Positions 7,890 to 18,280 are shown, counted from the first letter of the stretch. The stretch is 64,000 nucleotides of DNA from Mucilaginibacter sp. (GCA_031292485.1 JARLHA010000048.1:1-64000), one strand, 5' to 3'. A program made the numbers and translations. The notes: generated from the letters alone by a model not told the origin.

Positions 7890-7996
7890 TCCGTCCCCGC
7901 AGGGTCTCTTACTGTCCCCGCAGGGTCTCTCGCAGAGGACCCTGCGCAATGAAATGCCTCCGGGAACGCAGGGTCCTGTACCAGAGACCCTGCGGA
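7890..7996. repeat. Repeat family C, copy 2, compound
   Basis: A partial unit (7890-7910) precedes a full unit matching 7752-7806, then GGAACGCAGGGTCCTG and CCAGAGACCCTGCGG, which pair with the left part. Together they can form a long GC-rich stem. From here to the rpoC terminator (7997-8122) no gene is seen. Confidence 0.7.
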
Positions 7997-8122
7997 AACA
8001 AAAACCACAAAACCCGGCACGCCATGGCGAGGTGGATTTTGTAGGCTAACTTAAACCCGCAGCCGAACCTGCTCAACACGCATATCCCCAAAACAACCGC
8101 TAGTTTTTCCCCTACTGTAACG

Positions 8123-8155
8123 CAAAAAAGCCTCCGCTTTACAGCGAAGGCTTTG
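8123..8155 (-). terminator. Rho-independent terminator of the rpoBC operon
   Basis: On the minus strand an 11-base stem (AAGCCTTCGCT / AGCGGAGGCTT, one mismatch) is followed by six T residues. It begins about 25 bases after the rpoC stop codon. Confidence 0.85.
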
Positions 8156-8178
8156 GAAATTAAATTTTTATAATGCGA

Positions 8179-11100
8179 TTACGCTTCGATCTCTTCAGCT
8201 TTCGAAGCCATCAGGCGGTCAAACTCTTCCTGGCTGCCTACACGGATATTTTCATACTCGCGCAAACCGGTTCCAGATGGGATTAAGTGACCAACGATAA
8301 CGTTCTCTTTCAAACCAAGCATCAAATCTTTCTTACCTGCAATCGCTGCTTCGTTCAGTACTTTGGTAGTTTCCTGGAACGATGCTGCCGAGATAAACGA
8401 TTTGGTACCCAACGATGCCCTGGTGATACCTTGCAGTATCGGGCTCGAAGTTGCAGCGATAGCATCTCTAACTTCAACCAATCTTAAATCTTTACGTTTT
8501 AAAATCGAGTTTTCGTCGCGGAGCCTTCTTACTGAAACAATCTGGCCTGATTTCAACGTGGTTGAATCGCCTGCTTCGGTAACTACCTTTTTATCGAAGA
8601 TATCGTCGTTTTCTACCATGAAATCCCAGCTGTCAACAGCTTCTCTTTCAAGGAAACGGGTATCGCCGGCATCTTCAATAGCAACTTTCTGCATCATCTG
8701 GTGAACGATCACTTCAAAGTGTTTATCATTGATCTTCACACCCTGTAAACGGTAAACTTCCTGGATCCCGTTTACCAGGTATTCCTGCACTGCTGCAGGG
8801 CCCTTAATGGCAAGGATATCGGCAGGAGAGATAGAACCATCAGACAATGGCATACCAGCCTTCACAAAGTCGTTATCCTGTACAAGGATGTGTTTAGACA
8901 ATGGCACCAGGTATTTTTTGATCTGTCCGTCTTTTGATTCGATGGTGATTTCGCGGTTACCGCGTTTAACACCACCTAAAGTTACCACACCGTCAATCTC
9001 GGTTACAACCGCTGGGTTTGATGGGTTACGTGCTTCAAACAACTCCGTTACACGAGGCAAACCACCGGTGATGTCACGGGTTTTACCTGTTGAACGGGGG
9101 ATTTTAGCGATAACCTGTCCTGTTTGTAATTTTTCGCCTTCATCAACTGCGATGTGGGCGCCAACCGGGATGTTATAACCTTTTATCACATTGCCTTTGT
9201 TATCAGCAACCTGGATAACCGGGTTCTTTGTTTTATCACGGGTATCGATAATTACCTTTTCGCGGTGACCTGTTTGCTCATCTGATTCTTCGCGGAAAGT
9301 AATACCTTCCAATACAGCTTCAAATTTAGCAACGCCGGCAAATTCCGAGATGATCACGGCATTGTACGGATCCCATGAACAGATCCGGTCGCCTTTGGCG
9401 ATCTTGCTGCCATCTTTTACGTACAGGTATGAACCGTAAGGAATATTATTAGTTACGATGATCTTGTTTGTTCCCTGCTCAACGATGCGGAACTCACCTG
9501 AACGGCCCAATACCACATCAACTAAACCTTCTTCGGTTTTGTATTCAACAGTACGAACGTTTTCAAATTCAATCACACCTTCAAACCTTGCGTTGATCTG
9601 CGATTCAGCCGCGATGTTAGATGCGGTACCACCCACGTGGAATGTACGCAGTGTTAACTGTGTACCCGGCTCACCGATGGACTGTGCTGCAATTACACCG
9701 ACAGCCTCGCCTTTTTGCACGCGTTTACCGCTGGCAAGGTTACGGCCATAGCATAACGCGCATACACCACGCTTGCTTTCGCAGGTTAATACCGAACGGA
9801 TCTCGATACCTTCCAGCGGAGAGTTTTCAATTGTTTTTGCAATGTCTTCCTCTATATCCTGACCGGCTGATACCAGCAATTCGTTGGTGATCGGGTCATA
9901 AACATCATATAATGATGTACGGCCCAAAATACGTTCGTGCAATGGTTCAACAATATCCTCGTTGTCTTTCAACGCTGTGGTATAGATACCTCTAAGTGTA
10001 CCGCAATCTGTTTCACCAACAATCATATCCTGCGCAACGTCATGCAAACGACGGGTCAGGTAACCAGCATCCGCAGTTTTTAACGCGGTATCCGCCAAAC
10101 CTTTACGGGCACCGTGAGTTGAGATGAAGTACTCCAATACCGACAAACCTTCTTTAAAGTTTGAAAGGATCGGGTTCTCGATGATCTCACCGCCTGAGCC
10201 TGATTTCTGAGGCTTGGCCATCAAACCACGCATACCTGCCAGCTGACGAATCTGCTCTTTTGAACCACGTGCTCCTGAATCCAGCATCATATACACTGAA
10301 TTGAAGCCCTGGTTATCAGAAGAAAGAATTTCCATCACATTCGCGGTTAAGCGGTTGTTGATACGGGTCCAGATGTCAATGATCTGGTTATAACGCTCGT
10401 TATTGGTAATGAAACCCATGTTGTAGTTGCCCATCACTTCTTCAACCTGTTTAGAGGCTGTTTCAATCAGGGTAACTTTTTCAGCAGGGATATTGATGTC
10501 TTTCAGGTTAAATGATAAACCACCCTGGAATGCCATTTTGAAACCTAATTCCTTAATATCATCAAGGAACTGGGCCGCACGTGCCATACCGGTCATTTTT
10601 ACTACTTCGCCAATAATATCACGCAGTGATTTTTTGGTAAGCAGTTCATTGATATAACCTACTTCAACCGGAACATGCTGGTTAAATAACACACGACCAA
10701 CGGTAGTATCAATGATCTTTGATACAATAACACCGTCTTTTTCTTTTACAAAAGCTTTCACTTTTATAAAGGCATGCAGGTCGATTTTCTTTTCGTTATA
10801 TGCGATGATCACTTCTTCCGAAGAATAGAAAGTTAAACCTTCGCCTTTTACAACGCGTCCTGCATCTGTTTTACGGCCTTTGGTAATGTAGTACAAACCA
10901 AGCACCATATCCTGCGATGGTACGGTAATAGGCGTTCCGTTGGCAGGGTTAAGGATGTTGTGCGATGCAAGCATTAATACCTGCGCTTCCAAAATTGCGG
11001 CGTTACCAAGCGGCACGTGAACAGCCATCTGGTCACCATCAAAGTCGGCGTTGAACGCGGTACAGGTTAACGGGTGCAGCTGTATCGCCTTGCCTTCAAC

Positions 11101-12465
11101 CAGTTTTGGCTGGAAAGCCTGGATACCCAACCTGTGCAGCGTAGGCGCACGGTTTAGCAATACAGGGTGACCTTTTAATACGTTTTCCAGGATGTCCCAA
11201 ACTAATGGGTCTTTACGGTCAACGATCTTTTTAGCTGATTTTACTGTTTTAACCACACCGCGCTCAATCATTTTGCGGATGATAAACGGTTTAAACAATT
11301 CGGCAGCCATATCTTTTGGTAAACCGCATTCGTGTAATTTAAGGTTCGGGCCTACAACAATTACCGAACGGGCCGAGTAATCCACACGTTTACCTAATAG
11401 GTTCTGGCGGAAACGGCCTTGTTTACCTTTTAATATATCTGATAACGATTTTAATGCACGGTTACCTTCGGTTTTTACCGCGTTAACTTTACGTGAGTTA
11501 TCGAATAACGAATCCACAGCTTCCTGCAGCATCCGTTTTTCGTTACGTAAAATTACTTCCGGCGCTTTAATTTCGATCAAACGTTTTAAACGGTTGTTAC
11601 GGATAATTACACGACGGTATAAGTCGTTCAAATCCGAAGTAGCGAAACGGCCGCCTTCCAGTGGTACCAACGGGCGCAATTCAGGCGGGATAACCGGAAC
11701 AATCTTAACGATCATCCACTCAGGGTTATTTTCGATCCTGGTTTTTGCATCACGGAAAGCTTCAACTACCTGCAGGCGTTTTAAAGCTTCGTTTTTACGT
11801 TGCTGTGAAGTTTCATTAGCCGCCTGGTGACGAAGATCATAAGATAACTGGTCAAGATCAAGGCGTTTTAATAATTCTTCAAGGGCTTCAGCGCCCATTT
11901 TGGCAACAAATTTCTGAGGATCTTTATCATCCAGATACTGGTTTTCCTTTGGAAGGGTATCCAATACGTCCAAATATTCTTCTTCAGTAAGGAAATCCAT
12001 CGCGTTGATGCCATCAGCTTCCTTAACACCGGCCTGTATTACTACATAACGTTCGTAGTAAATGATCAGGTCGAGCCTTTTGGTTGGTAAACCAAGCAGG
12101 TAACCGATTTTGTTTGGCAATGAACGGAAATACCAGATATGCGCAACCGGCACCACCAGGTTAATGTGGCCCATACGCTCACGGCGCACTTTCTTTTCGG
12201 TTACTTCAACACCGCAACGGTCGCAAACGATCCCTTTGTAACGGATACGTTTGTATTTACCGCAATGGCACTCATAATCTTTAACCGGACCAAAAATACG
12301 CTCGCAGAATAAACCATCGCGCTCAGGCTTGTAGGTCCTGTAGTTGATGGTTTCAGGTTTTAAAACTTCACCGCTTGAACGCTCCAGGATGGATTCCGGA
12401 GAAGCCAAACTGATGGTAATGGTGGTGAAATTACTCTTGATTTTATTATCCTTTTTGTAAGACAT
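8179..12465 (-). CDS. rpoC: DNA-directed RNA polymerase subunit beta'
   Basis: The 1428-residue protein is the catalytic beta' subunit of RNA polymerase. It has the N-terminal zinc site C66/C68/C81/C84, the magnesium-binding NADFDGD at 472-478, a second cysteine cluster (CESKRGVCALCYGRNLA) and the trigger-loop region GEPGTQLTLRTFH. The length is normal for Bacteroidota. It lies directly downstream of rpoB in the same orientation, with a hairpin-rich spacer of about 100 bases, and is closed by a clear terminator. The stretch looks intact, without frameshifts. Confidence 0.99.
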   Translation of the reverse strand: MSYKKDNKIKSNFTTITISLASPESILERSSGEVLKPETINYRTYKPERDGLFCERIFGPVKDYECHCGKYKRIRYKGIVCDRCGVEVTEKKVRRERMGHINLVVPVAHIWYFRSLPNKIGYLLGLPTKRLDLIIYYERYVVIQAGVKEADGINAMDFLTEEEYLDVLDTLPKENQYLDDKDPQKFVAKMGAEALEELLKRLDLDQLSYDLRHQAANETSQQRKNEALKRLQVVEAFRDAKTRIENNPEWMIVKIVPVIPPELRPLVPLEGGRFATSDLNDLYRRVIIRNNRLKRLIEIKAPEVILRNEKRMLQEAVDSLFDNSRKVNAVKTEGNRALKSLSDILKGKQGRFRQNLLGKRVDYSARSVIVVGPNLKLHECGLPKDMAAELFKPFIIRKMIERGVVKTVKSAKKIVDRKDPLVWDILENVLKGHPVLLNRAPTLHRLGIQAFQPKLVEGKAIQLHPLTCTAFNADFDGDQMAVHVPLGNAAILEAQVLMLASHNILNPANGTPITVPSQDMVLGLYYITKGRKTDAGRVVKGEGLTFYSSEEVIIAYNEKKIDLHAFIKVKAFVKEKDGVIVSKIIDTTVGRVLFNQHVPVEVGYINELLTKKSLRDIIGEVVKMTGMARAAQFLDDIKELGFKMAFQGGLSFNLKDINIPAEKVTLIETASKQVEEVMGNYNMGFITNNERYNQIIDIWTRINNRLTANVMEILSSDNQGFNSVYMMLDSGARGSKEQIRQLAGMRGLMAKPQKSGSGGEIIENPILSNFKEGLSVLEYFISTHGARKGLADTALKTADAGYLTRRLHDVAQDMIVGETDCGTLRGIYTTALKDNEDIVEPLHERILGRTSLYDVYDPITNELLVSAGQDIEEDIAKTIENSPLEGIEIRSVLTCESKRGVCALCYGRNLASGKRVQKGEAVGVIAAQSIGEPGTQLTLRTFHVGGTASNIAAESQINARFEGVIEFENVRTVEYKTEEGLVDVVLGRSGEFRIVEQGTNKIIVTNNIPYGSYLYVKDGSKIAKGDRICSWDPYNAVIISEFAGVAKFEAVLEGITFREESDEQTGHREKVIIDTRDKTKNPVIQVADNKGNVIKGYNIPVGAHIAVDEGEKLQTGQVIAKIPRSTGKTRDITGGLPRVTELFEARNPSNPAVVTEIDGVVTLGGVKRGNREITIESKDGQIKKYLVPLSKHILVQDNDFVKAGMPLSDGSISPADILAIKGPAAVQEYLVNGIQEVYRLQGVKINDKHFEVIVHQMMQKVAIEDAGDTRFLEREAVDSWDFMVENDDIFDKKVVTEAGDSTTLKSGQIVSVRRLRDENSILKRKDLRLVEVRDAIAATSSPILQGITRASLGTKSFISAASFQETTKVLNEAAIAGKKDLMLGLKENVIVGHLIPSGTGLREYENIRVGSQEEFDRLMASKAEEIEA

Positions 12466-12483
12466 AGTCTCCTTATTTTTAAT

Positions 12484-12562
12484 TGTTGAAAGGTTGTAAA
12501 GTTGTAATGTTGAAATGTTGAAGCGCTAACTTTACAACATTCCAACCTTTCAACATTACAAC
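12484..12562. repeat. Word-repeat hairpin in the rpoB-rpoC spacer
   Basis: The left arm is built from GTTGAAAGGTTGTAAAGTTG-like words. The right arm (12529-12562) is built from CAACATTCCAACCTTTCAAC-like complements. The arms form a long imperfect stem between the two polymerase genes. Confidence 0.7.
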
Positions 12563-12568
12563 AAAACC

Positions 12569-15500
12569 TTATTCTAACGTTATATCCAAACCTAAACCTC
12601 TTAATTCATGAACCAATACGTTGAATGATTCAGGAACAGACGGTGTCGGCAGGTTTTCGCCTTTAACAATAGCTTCGTATGTTTTGGCGCGGCCGATAAC
12701 ATCATCCGATTTAACGGTTAATATTTCCTGCAGAATATTGGATGCACCGAATGCTTCCAGTGCCCAAACTTCCATCTCACCAAAACGCTGACCACCAAAT
12801 TGAGCTTTACCACCCAATGGCTGTTGTGTAATTAATGAGTATGGCCCTATTGAACGTGCGTGCATCTTATCGTCAACCATGTGTCCCAGTTTCAGCATGT
12901 AGATAATACCTACAGTCGTTTGCTGGTCGAAACGGTCGCCGGTTAAGCCATTGTATAAATAGGTACGGCCTGATTCAGGTAAGTTGGCCTTTTTAACCCA
13001 CTCTTCCACTTCTTCATGGCTTGCACCATCAAAAATAGGAGTAGCGAATTTAATGCCCAGTTCTTTACCGGCCCAGCCCAATACAGTTTCATAGATCTGC
13101 CCAAGGTTCATACGCGATGGTACGCCCAGCGGGTTCAACACAATATCAACTGGTGTTCCGTCCTCAAGGAAAGGCATATCTTCGTCACGTACAATACGTG
13201 CAACAATACCTTTGTTACCGTGGCGGCCGGCCATTTTATCACCCACCTTAAGCTTACGCTTTTTGGCGATGTAAACTTTAGCCATTTGCACTATACCTGA
13301 TGGAAGCTCGTCACCTACGCTGATCGCAAATTTATCACGACGGTAAGCACCCAATTCCTCATTTACCTTGATGTTATAGTTATGAAGAAGGATTTTGATC
13401 AGGTCGTTCTTGTCGTCATCAGTTGTCCATTTGGTTGGGTTGATGTTTTCAAAGTTCAGGTCAACCAATATTTTTTGGGTGAATTTAACGCCTTTAGGCA
13501 CCTGTAGTTCTTTGTAAACATTGTAAACACCCTGTGATGTTTTACCGTTAACGATCTCGAACAATTTCTCGATCAGGATATTTTTAAGCTCTTTTATCGC
13601 TTTTTCGTGTTTGGTATCCAGTTTTTCCAGCTGTGCCTTTTCTTCAGCTTTTGAAGTTTTTTTGGCACGTGAGAATAATTTGGTATCGATAACCACACCA
13701 GCAATTGATGGAGGAGTCTTCAATGATGCATCCTTCACGTCGCCGGCTTTGTCTCCAAAGATGGCACGTAACAGTTTTTCTTCCGGTGAAGGGTCAGATT
13801 CGCCTTTCGGAGTGATCTTACCGATCAGGATATCGCCTTCTTTAACTTCGGCGCCTACACGGATAATACCGTCTTCGTCCAAATCTTTAGTGGCTTCTTC
13901 TGATACGTTAGGGATATCTGGTGTCAATTCTTCTTCACCACGTTTGGTATCACGCACTTCCAGTTCAAATTCTTCAACGTGAAGAGAAGTGAAAATATCC
14001 TGAGAAACAACGCGCTCAGAAATCACGATCGCATCCTCAAAGTTATAACCCTGCCAAGGCATGAAAGCCACTTTAAGGTTACGGCCAAGAGCAAGCTCAC
14101 CATCCTGGGTAGCATATCCTTCGCAAAGCACCTGTCCTTTTTCAACGCGCTGGCCTTTTTTAACAATCGGCTTTAAGTTGATGGTTGTGCTCTGGTTAGT
14201 TTTCTTGAATTTTGTTAAACGATAGCTTTTTGAATCGCCCTCGAAAGAGATCAAACGATCCTGTTCGTTACGGTCATAACGGATACGGATTTCGTTTGCA
14301 TCCACATATTCCACCACACCATCGCCTTCAGCGTTGATCAGCGTACGTGAATCTTTCGCTACACGGCCTTCCAAACCTGTACCAACAATCGGCGCTTCAG
14401 GGCGCAACAAAGGCACTGCCTGGCGTTGCATGTTCGAACCCATCAATGCACGGTTAGCATCATCATGTTCCAAAAACGGAATTAATGAGGCCGCGATCGA
14501 AGTGATCTGGTTTGGCGCAATATCCATTAAGTCGAGCTTTTCCGGATCAATGATCGGGAAGTCACCCTCAAAACGGGCTTTAACTTTAGGCAATGCAAAA
14601 ACACCATTATCATCATAATGCGCGTTTGCCTGGCCTATTGTTTTTCCGTCTTCGTCTTCAGCCGACAGGTAAATAACATCTTCCTTAACCTGTACTTTAC
14701 CATCCACCACGCGTTTGTACGGGGTTTCAATAAAGCCTAAGTTATTGATCTTGGCATGTACGCAAAGTGAGGAGATCAAACCAATGTTCGGTCCTTCCGG
14801 TGTTTCAATGGTACACAAACGGCCATAGTGGGTGTAGTGTACGTCACGAACTTCGAAACCTGCACGCTCACGAGACAGACCACCGGGCCCTAAGGCTGAC
14901 AGACGACGCTTGTGCGTGATCTCTGCCAGTGGGTTGGTTTGGTCCATGAACTGTGAAAGCTGGTTTGTTCCGAAGAACGAGTTGATCACCGATGATAAAG
15001 TACGCGCGTTGATCAGGTCAGTTGGTGTGAACACTTCGTTATCACGAATGTTCATACGCTCACGGATGGTACGGGCCATACGGGCCAAACCAACACCGAA
15101 CTGGGCATATAACTGCTCGCCAACGGTACGTACACGACGGTTTGATAAGTGGTCAATATCATCCACCTCAGCTTTTGAGTTGATGAGTTTGATCAAATAT
15201 TTCACTATCGCAATAATGTCCTGTTTAGTTAAAACCTTAGTCTCGTCAGAGGTGCTAAGTTTTAATTTACGGTTGATGCGGTAACGGCCCACATCACCCA
15301 GGTCATATCTTTTATCCGAAAAGAACAGGCGATCGATGATACCACGGGCTGTTTCTTCATCAGGTGGTTCAGCGTTACGCAACTGGCGGTAGATATGCTC
15401 AACCGCTTCTTTTTCGGAGTTTGAAGTATCTTTCTGTAAAGTATTATATATAATGGTATAATCACCACTGGTGGTTGAATCTTCTTTGTTAAGGATGATC

Positions 15501-16372
15501 GTTTTAACACCGGCATCAATGATCATATCAATATGATCGTCTTCCAGCACGGTTTCACGTTCCAGGATGATCTCGTTACGGTCAATAGAAACAACTTCAC
15601 CGGTATCCTCGTCCACAAAGTCTTCAACCCATTTCTTTAAAACTCTTGCAGCCAATTTACGGCCGATGAATTTTTTAAGACCTGATTTGCTCACTTTTAC
15701 TTCGTCGGCAAGTTCAAATAATTCTAATATATCTTTATCAGAATCATATCCAATTGCGCGCAGCAGGGTAGTTACCGGGAATTTCTTTTTACGGTCAATA
15801 TAAGCATACATCACGTTATTAACGTCAGTAGCAAATTCGATCCATGAACCTTTAAAAGGAATAACACGGGCCGAATACAGTTTTGTACCATTTGTGTGGC
15901 GGCTTTGGCCAAAGAATACGCCTGGTGAACGGTGCAATTGCGAAACAATTACACGCTCGGCGCCGTTGATCACAAAAGTGCCTTTAGGTGTCATGTAAGG
16001 GATAGTTCCCAGGTACACGTCCTGCACAATGGTTTCAAAATCTTCATGCTCTTCATCATTACATGAAAGGCGAAGCTTGGCTTTTAAAGGCACACTGTAA
16101 GTTAACCCGCGCTCGATACACTCTTGTATATCATATCGTGGCGGATCAATAAAGTAATCAAGAAACTCTAAAACGAAGATGTTTCTTGAATCGGAGATCG
16201 GAAAATTTTCGGCAAACACTTTAAACAGCCCTTCTTTATAACGGTTGTCTGAGGTAGTTTCCAATTGAAAAAATTCCTGGAAAGATTGCAACTGCACATC
16301 AAGAAAATCGGGATAATCCAATACTTTTCTGCTGGTTGCAAAATTTACTCTTTGATTAATTTTGTTTGCCAA
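12569..16372 (-). CDS. rpoB: DNA-directed RNA polymerase subunit beta
   Basis: The 1267-residue beta subunit of RNA polymerase forms the active-site channel together with RpoC. The rifampicin-binding segment reads QLSQFMDQTNPL, THKRRLSALGPGGL, with the residues usually altered in resistant strains in their sensitive form. Further downstream are GRHGNKG and the C-terminal AFGASNILQEIL region. The frame is complete and of normal length. It is preceded by rplL after a 215-base spacer with hairpins and followed by rpoC. Confidence 0.99.
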   Translation of the reverse strand: MANKINQRVNFATSRKVLDYPDFLDVQLQSFQEFFQLETTSDNRYKEGLFKVFAENFPISDSRNIFVLEFLDYFIDPPRYDIQECIERGLTYSVPLKAKLRLSCNDEEHEDFETIVQDVYLGTIPYMTPKGTFVINGAERVIVSQLHRSPGVFFGQSRHTNGTKLYSARVIPFKGSWIEFATDVNNVMYAYIDRKKKFPVTTLLRAIGYDSDKDILELFELADEVKVSKSGLKKFIGRKLAARVLKKWVEDFVDEDTGEVVSIDRNEIILERETVLEDDHIDMIIDAGVKTIILNKEDSTTSGDYTIIYNTLQKDTSNSEKEAVEHIYRQLRNAEPPDEETARGIIDRLFFSDKRYDLGDVGRYRINRKLKLSTSDETKVLTKQDIIAIVKYLIKLINSKAEVDDIDHLSNRRVRTVGEQLYAQFGVGLARMARTIRERMNIRDNEVFTPTDLINARTLSSVINSFFGTNQLSQFMDQTNPLAEITHKRRLSALGPGGLSRERAGFEVRDVHYTHYGRLCTIETPEGPNIGLISSLCVHAKINNLGFIETPYKRVVDGKVQVKEDVIYLSAEDEDGKTIGQANAHYDDNGVFALPKVKARFEGDFPIIDPEKLDLMDIAPNQITSIAASLIPFLEHDDANRALMGSNMQRQAVPLLRPEAPIVGTGLEGRVAKDSRTLINAEGDGVVEYVDANEIRIRYDRNEQDRLISFEGDSKSYRLTKFKKTNQSTTINLKPIVKKGQRVEKGQVLCEGYATQDGELALGRNLKVAFMPWQGYNFEDAIVISERVVSQDIFTSLHVEEFELEVRDTKRGEEELTPDIPNVSEEATKDLDEDGIIRVGAEVKEGDILIGKITPKGESDPSPEEKLLRAIFGDKAGDVKDASLKTPPSIAGVVIDTKLFSRAKKTSKAEEKAQLEKLDTKHEKAIKELKNILIEKLFEIVNGKTSQGVYNVYKELQVPKGVKFTQKILVDLNFENINPTKWTTDDDKNDLIKILLHNYNIKVNEELGAYRRDKFAISVGDELPSGIVQMAKVYIAKKRKLKVGDKMAGRHGNKGIVARIVRDEDMPFLEDGTPVDIVLNPLGVPSRMNLGQIYETVLGWAGKELGIKFATPIFDGASHEEVEEWVKKANLPESGRTYLYNGLTGDRFDQQTTVGIIYMLKLGHMVDDKMHARSIGPYSLITQQPLGGKAQFGGQRFGEMEVWALEAFGASNILQEILTVKSDDVIGRAKTYEAIVKGENLPTPSVPESFNVLVHELRGLGLDITLE

Positions 16373-16410
16373 GGGATTAAATTTTTAGTTTAATAATAAA
16401 CTGATAGATG

Positions 16411-16517
16411 GATGTGAGACTTGAGATGTGAGATATGAGACTAATGACTTGACAATTACCGCCTTATCTAAAATAGACGGGCTTATTCTCAAATCTCACA
16501 TCTCACATCTCATATCT
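16411..16517. repeat. Word-repeat hairpin in the rplL-rpoB spacer
   Basis: GATGTGAGACTTGAGATGTG words at 16411-16440 face CTCAAATCTCACATCTCACA words at 16488-16517. The same vocabulary recurs in the nusG-rplK spacer at 18916-19020. Confidence 0.75.
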
Positions 16518-16536
16518 AAGCTATATAAACAGCAAT

Positions 16537-16563
16537 AGACCCCGACCAAAAAGGTCGGAGTCT
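16537..16563 (-). promoter_or_regulatory. Hairpin between rplL and rpoB, possible attenuator
   Basis: On the minus strand AGACTCCGACC and GGTCGGGGTCT form a strong stem with a T-rich loop, 25 bases after the rplL stop. There is no T-run on the 3' side, so it is more likely an attenuator or processing stem than a full terminator. It could set the lower level of rpoBC relative to the ribosomal genes (inference). Confidence 0.5.
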
Positions 16564-16587
16564 GATGCTATATTCGAGGTGGTTAAA

Positions 16588-16974
16588 TTATTTAACCTCA
16601 ACTACTGCTCCGGCTTCTTCTAATTGTTTCTTTAAAGATTCAGCTTCTTCTTTAGTTACACCAGTTTTTACTTCTTTAGGTGCACCATCAACTAAGTCTT
16701 TAGCTTCTTTCAAGCCAAGGCCGGTTAAGTCTTTTACTAATTTTACAACTGCTAACTTAGCGCCGCCTGCTTCTTTCAGGATAACGTCAAATGCAGTTTG
16801 AACTGCAGCTTCAGCAGGAGCGTCATCGCCACCGCCGGCAGCAGGTGCAGCAACAGCAACAGCTGCAGCAGCTGGCTCAATGCCATACTCATCTTTTAAG
16901 ATCTGAGCTAATTCGTTTACTTCTTTTACTGTTAAGTTTACCAACTGTTCAGCAAACGCTTTTAAATCCGCCAT
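16588..16974 (-). CDS. rplL: 50S ribosomal protein L7/L12
   Basis: The 128-residue stalk protein of the large subunit recruits translation factors. The N-terminal dimerisation helices (residues 1-30) are followed by an Ala/Gly-rich hinge (about 36-56) and a C-terminal factor-binding domain with GLGLKEAKDLVDGAPK. It lies 60 bases after rplJ in the conserved rplKAJL-rpoBC order. Confidence 0.98.
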   Translation of the reverse strand: MADLKAFAEQLVNLTVKEVNELAQILKDEYGIEPAAAAVAVAAPAAGGGDDAPAEAAVQTAFDVILKEAGGAKLAVVKLVKDLTGLGLKEAKDLVDGAPKEVKTGVTKEEAESLKKQLEEAGAVVEVK

Positions 16975-17034
16975 TTTATTTTTAATTTACTTTTAATGCT
17001 TTTTGTTTTTTAATATCGAACTTTAAGGCGTTCG

Positions 17035-17553
17035 TTAGCCTCTTTCCTGTAATGTTTTTACAACGCCTGCCAGTATATTTCCGCCTGATTGCAGTGCAGA
17101 AATAACATTCTTTGCTGGTGATTGCAATAATCCGATGATCTCGCCAACCAATTGTTCCTTTGATTTTAAGTTGATCAAAGTATCAAGCTGGTTATCGCCT
17201 ACGAAAATTGATGCATCAATGTATGCAGCTTTTAAGATAGGTTTCTCGCCTTTTTTCCTTAACTTTTTGATCAGTTTTGCCGGAGCAGTACTTGATTTTG
17301 AGAAAAGGATAGATGATGAACCTTTAAGCACATCATACATTGGGCTAAAATCGCCGCCGATAGTTTCCATCGCCTTTTTGATCAGGCTATTTTTTGCTAC
17401 CTGCATCGTAATGTCACTTTCGAAACATTGACGACGGATGTGATTTACTTTTGCAACGGTCAGATTTGCAGTATCAGTAATATAAAAATTACCATACTCT
17501 TTCATCTGTTCAGCAAGGGAGGCTACTAATTCGTGTTTTTCTTCTTTGTTCAT
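17035..17553 (-). CDS. rplJ: 50S ribosomal protein L10
   Basis: The 172-residue protein anchors L7/L12 dimers to the ribosome. It has the typical N-terminal globular domain (TDTANLTVAKVNHIRR) and a C-terminal helix for L12 binding ending in GVVKTLQERG. It starts only three bases after the rplA stop, so the two are probably translated together. L10 commonly represses its own operon by binding the leader RNA (family knowledge); no leader structure was resolved here. Confidence 0.98.
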   Translation of the reverse strand: MNKEEKHELVASLAEQMKEYGNFYITDTANLTVAKVNHIRRQCFESDITMQVAKNSLIKKAMETIGGDFSPMYDVLKGSSSILFSKSSTAPAKLIKKLRKKGEKPILKAAYIDASIFVGDNQLDTLINLKSKEQLVGEIIGLLQSPAKNVISALQSGGNILAGVVKTLQERG

Positions 17554-17556
17554 GAT

Positions 17557-18255
17557 TTAGATCCCCGCTACTGTTTTAGTTTCAATTTCAATTCCAGGCG
17601 ACATGGTTGAAGAGATATGGATACTCTTAAAATATGTTCCTTTTGCTGCTGATGGTTTTAATTTTGAAATGGTTTGCAATACTTCCAAAGCATTTTCATA
17701 AATTTTATCAGCAGGGAAAGATACTTTTCCAATTGAGGCATGGATGATACCGGTTTTATCAACCTTGAAGTCGATCTTACCACCTTTTACCTCAGTTACA
17801 GCTTTGCCAACGTCGGCAGTTACTGTTCCTGATTTAGGGTTTGGCATAAGGTTACGCGGACCGAGAATACGACCCAAACGACCTACCTTAGCCATTACAC
17901 TTGGCATAGTAATAATAATATCAACATCAGTCCATCCGCCTTCAATTTTGGCAATATAATCATCCAAACCTACGAAATCCGCACCTGCATCTTTAGCTTC
18001 CTGTTCCTTATCAGGAGTACAAAGCACCAATACACGCACAGTTTTACCGGTTCCATGAGGTAAGGTAGCAATACCACGCACCATTTGATTGGCTTTGCGC
18101 GGATCAACACCTAAACGAACATCAATATCAACGGAGGAATCAAACTTGGCAGTTGTAATATCTTTTACCAAATTTGTTGCATCCTGTAAAGAATACGCTT
18201 TGTTAGCCTCAATTTTGGAGAGTGCCACTTTTTGATTTTTTGTTAATCTAGCCAC
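17557..18255 (-). CDS. rplA: 50S ribosomal protein L1
   Basis: The 232-residue L1 protein lines the E-site stalk. The GTG at 18255 is chosen as start because VARLTKNQKVALSKIEANK is the normal L1 N-terminus. A longer reading frame to 18369 would only translate the upstream hairpin repeat into a Lys/Glu-rich tail. Conserved segments include MPNPKSGTVT and the C-terminal SSTMSPGIEIE. The gene sits between rplK and rplJ. Confidence 0.97.
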   Translation of the reverse strand: MARLTKNQKVALSKIEANKAYSLQDATNLVKDITTAKFDSSVDIDVRLGVDPRKANQMVRGIATLPHGTGKTVRVLVLCTPDKEQEAKDAGADFVGLDDYIAKIEGGWTDVDIIITMPSVMAKVGRLGRILGPRNLMPNPKSGTVTADVGKAVTEVKGGKIDFKVDKTGIIHASIGKVSFPADKIYENALEVLQTISKLKPSAAKGTYFKSIHISSTMSPGIEIETKTVAGI

Positions 18256-18280
18256 TGTCTTAAACTGATTTAATTTTTTT

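Noticed and set aside
16411..16517. Repeated CTCACATCT words as a CRISPR array
   Set aside because: Units are under 15 bases without spacers of constant length, and they form inverted arms; no cas genes nearby.
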